Below are positions 63,728 through 64,000 of a stretch of DNA of 64,000 bases, one piece after another (within the stretch, counting starts at the first letter, position 1; each line of letters opens with the position of its first letter). The notes beneath the pieces are model-generated. The model searched no databases, was not told the origin of the DNA, and saw nothing but the letters and a program-made list of their open reading frames with translations. The position numbers and the translations under genes were made by a program. This DNA comes from Aestuariibius sp. HNIBRBA575 (GTDB lineage: Bacteria > Pseudomonadota > Alphaproteobacteria > Rhodobacterales > Rhodobacteraceae). The DNA lies in contig NZ_CP162414.1 of assembly GCF_040932005.1 (NCBI RefSeq), positions 211,001 through 275,000 of the forward strand. The letters are read 5' to 3'.

Positions 63728-64000
63728 ATGCATGAAAAGAACCCGGATGTCCGGCCCGCCCAGCAGCGGATCAAACGCAAACCCGAAGACGTCGCTGCAA
63801 CGCCGCCCGAACCACGGTCCTTTAAAACTGCGTTCACGCCAGAATTTCTAAAACCCTATCACAAAGGGGTTATGGACTATACATATAAGGGTGTGAGCTG
63901 TCTCAAAAGCCCGATTGATCTGGCAATCTATATGAAGCTGATCTTTGACTTAAAGCCGGGATCGATCATCGAAATTGGGTCGTTTCACGGCGGGGCAGCA
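63728..64000 (+). CDS. Probable SAM-dependent methyltransferase/CmcI-like protein (partial, N-terminal 91 residues)
   Basis: Starts MHEKNPDVRPAQQRIKRKPED and is open to the right edge. A basic, proline-rich N-terminal ~35 residues precede FLKPYHKGVMDYTYKGVSCLKSPIDLAIYMKLIFDLKPGSIIEIGSFHGGAA. The last part is a Rossmann glycine-rich SAM-binding motif (EIGSFHGGAA), characteristic of the cephalosporin-hydroxylase (CmcI)-like methyltransferase group. It follows the peroxiredoxin gene. Family confidence is moderate because most of the protein is missing. Confidence 0.65.
   Translation, partial: MHEKNPDVRPAQQRIKRKPEDVAATPPEPRSFKTAFTPEFLKPYHKGVMDYTYKGVSCLKSPIDLAIYMKLIFDLKPGSIIEIGSFHGGAA

Overview
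The window is chromosomal DNA of a marine alphaproteobacterium, most likely a member of the Roseobacter group (Rhodobacterales). The evidence is gene content and order: a CcrM-type GANTC methyltransferase beside rnhB, the DUF3576-leuS-lptE-holA block, the pmbA-cysQ-DUF4170-waaA-lpxK block, a CenR-like response regulator, two DUF2125 proteins, and paired dimethylglycine-dehydrogenase-like flavoproteins behind an XRE-cupin regulator. Base composition looks even. I see no rRNA, tRNA, CRISPR array, insertion sequence or prophage. Both edges cut a gene: a monomeric NADP isocitrate dehydrogenase on the left and a probable SAM methyltransferase/CmcI-like protein on the right.

Layout. 1-3.4 kb: idh end, two small paralogues, a membrane-anchored winged-helix protein translationally coupled to a small secreted protein, and an Arg/Asn/Asp-rich periplasmic protein. 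3.5-10.1 kb: rnhB, ccrM, alkB, mutY, then a DciA-like, DsbA-like and CoA-transferase set. 10.1-18 kb (minus strand): lpxK, waaA, DUF4170, cysQ, pmbA and two DUF2125 paralogues, mainly envelope and LPS functions. 18.1-22.2 kb: an SDR/enoyl-CoA hydratase pair, an MscS channel and an HI0933-type flavoprotein. 22.1-28.2 kb (minus): PLP decarboxylase, holA, lptE, leuS, DUF3576. 28.4-29.5 kb: a porin with a strong terminator. 29.7-35.3 kb: a YggS-type PLP protein, an unusual overlapping four-gene envelope operon led by a Tat-exported FAD oxidase, then an L,D-transpeptidase and ribA. 35.4-42.7 kb: cenR-like regulator, MDR reductase, a secreted unknown, xthA, a CnoX-like thioredoxin, Lon-substrate-binding and Trm112-like proteins, and a UbiH-family hydroxylase. 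42.7-49.8 kb: amidase, aminotransferase, ftsK, lolA, SLT lipoprotein. 50-53.8 kb: hspQ, gamma-glutamyltransferase, thiolase, free methionine sulfoxide reductase. 53.9-59.9 kb: the XRE-cupin/GFA/two-DMGDH operon. 60-64 kb: SGNH hydrolase, RluA-type synthase, aldehyde dehydrogenase, 1-Cys peroxiredoxin and the partial last gene.

Most of the window is ordinary housekeeping. The parts that reward a second look are: the four-gene operon at 30.4-33.6 kb with a perfect palindrome at its promoter; two matching 23-bp operators in front of the XRE-cupin regulator; an inverted-topology membrane winged-helix protein at 1.7-2.4 kb overlapped by a secreted cysteine-pair protein; three GANTC sites within 39 bp upstream of the methyltransferase that modifies GANTC; a structured leader before the thiolase; and a 108-bp antisense overlap at the end of the ubiH-like gene. 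Functions are assigned from family knowledge and visible motifs only; no searches were run.
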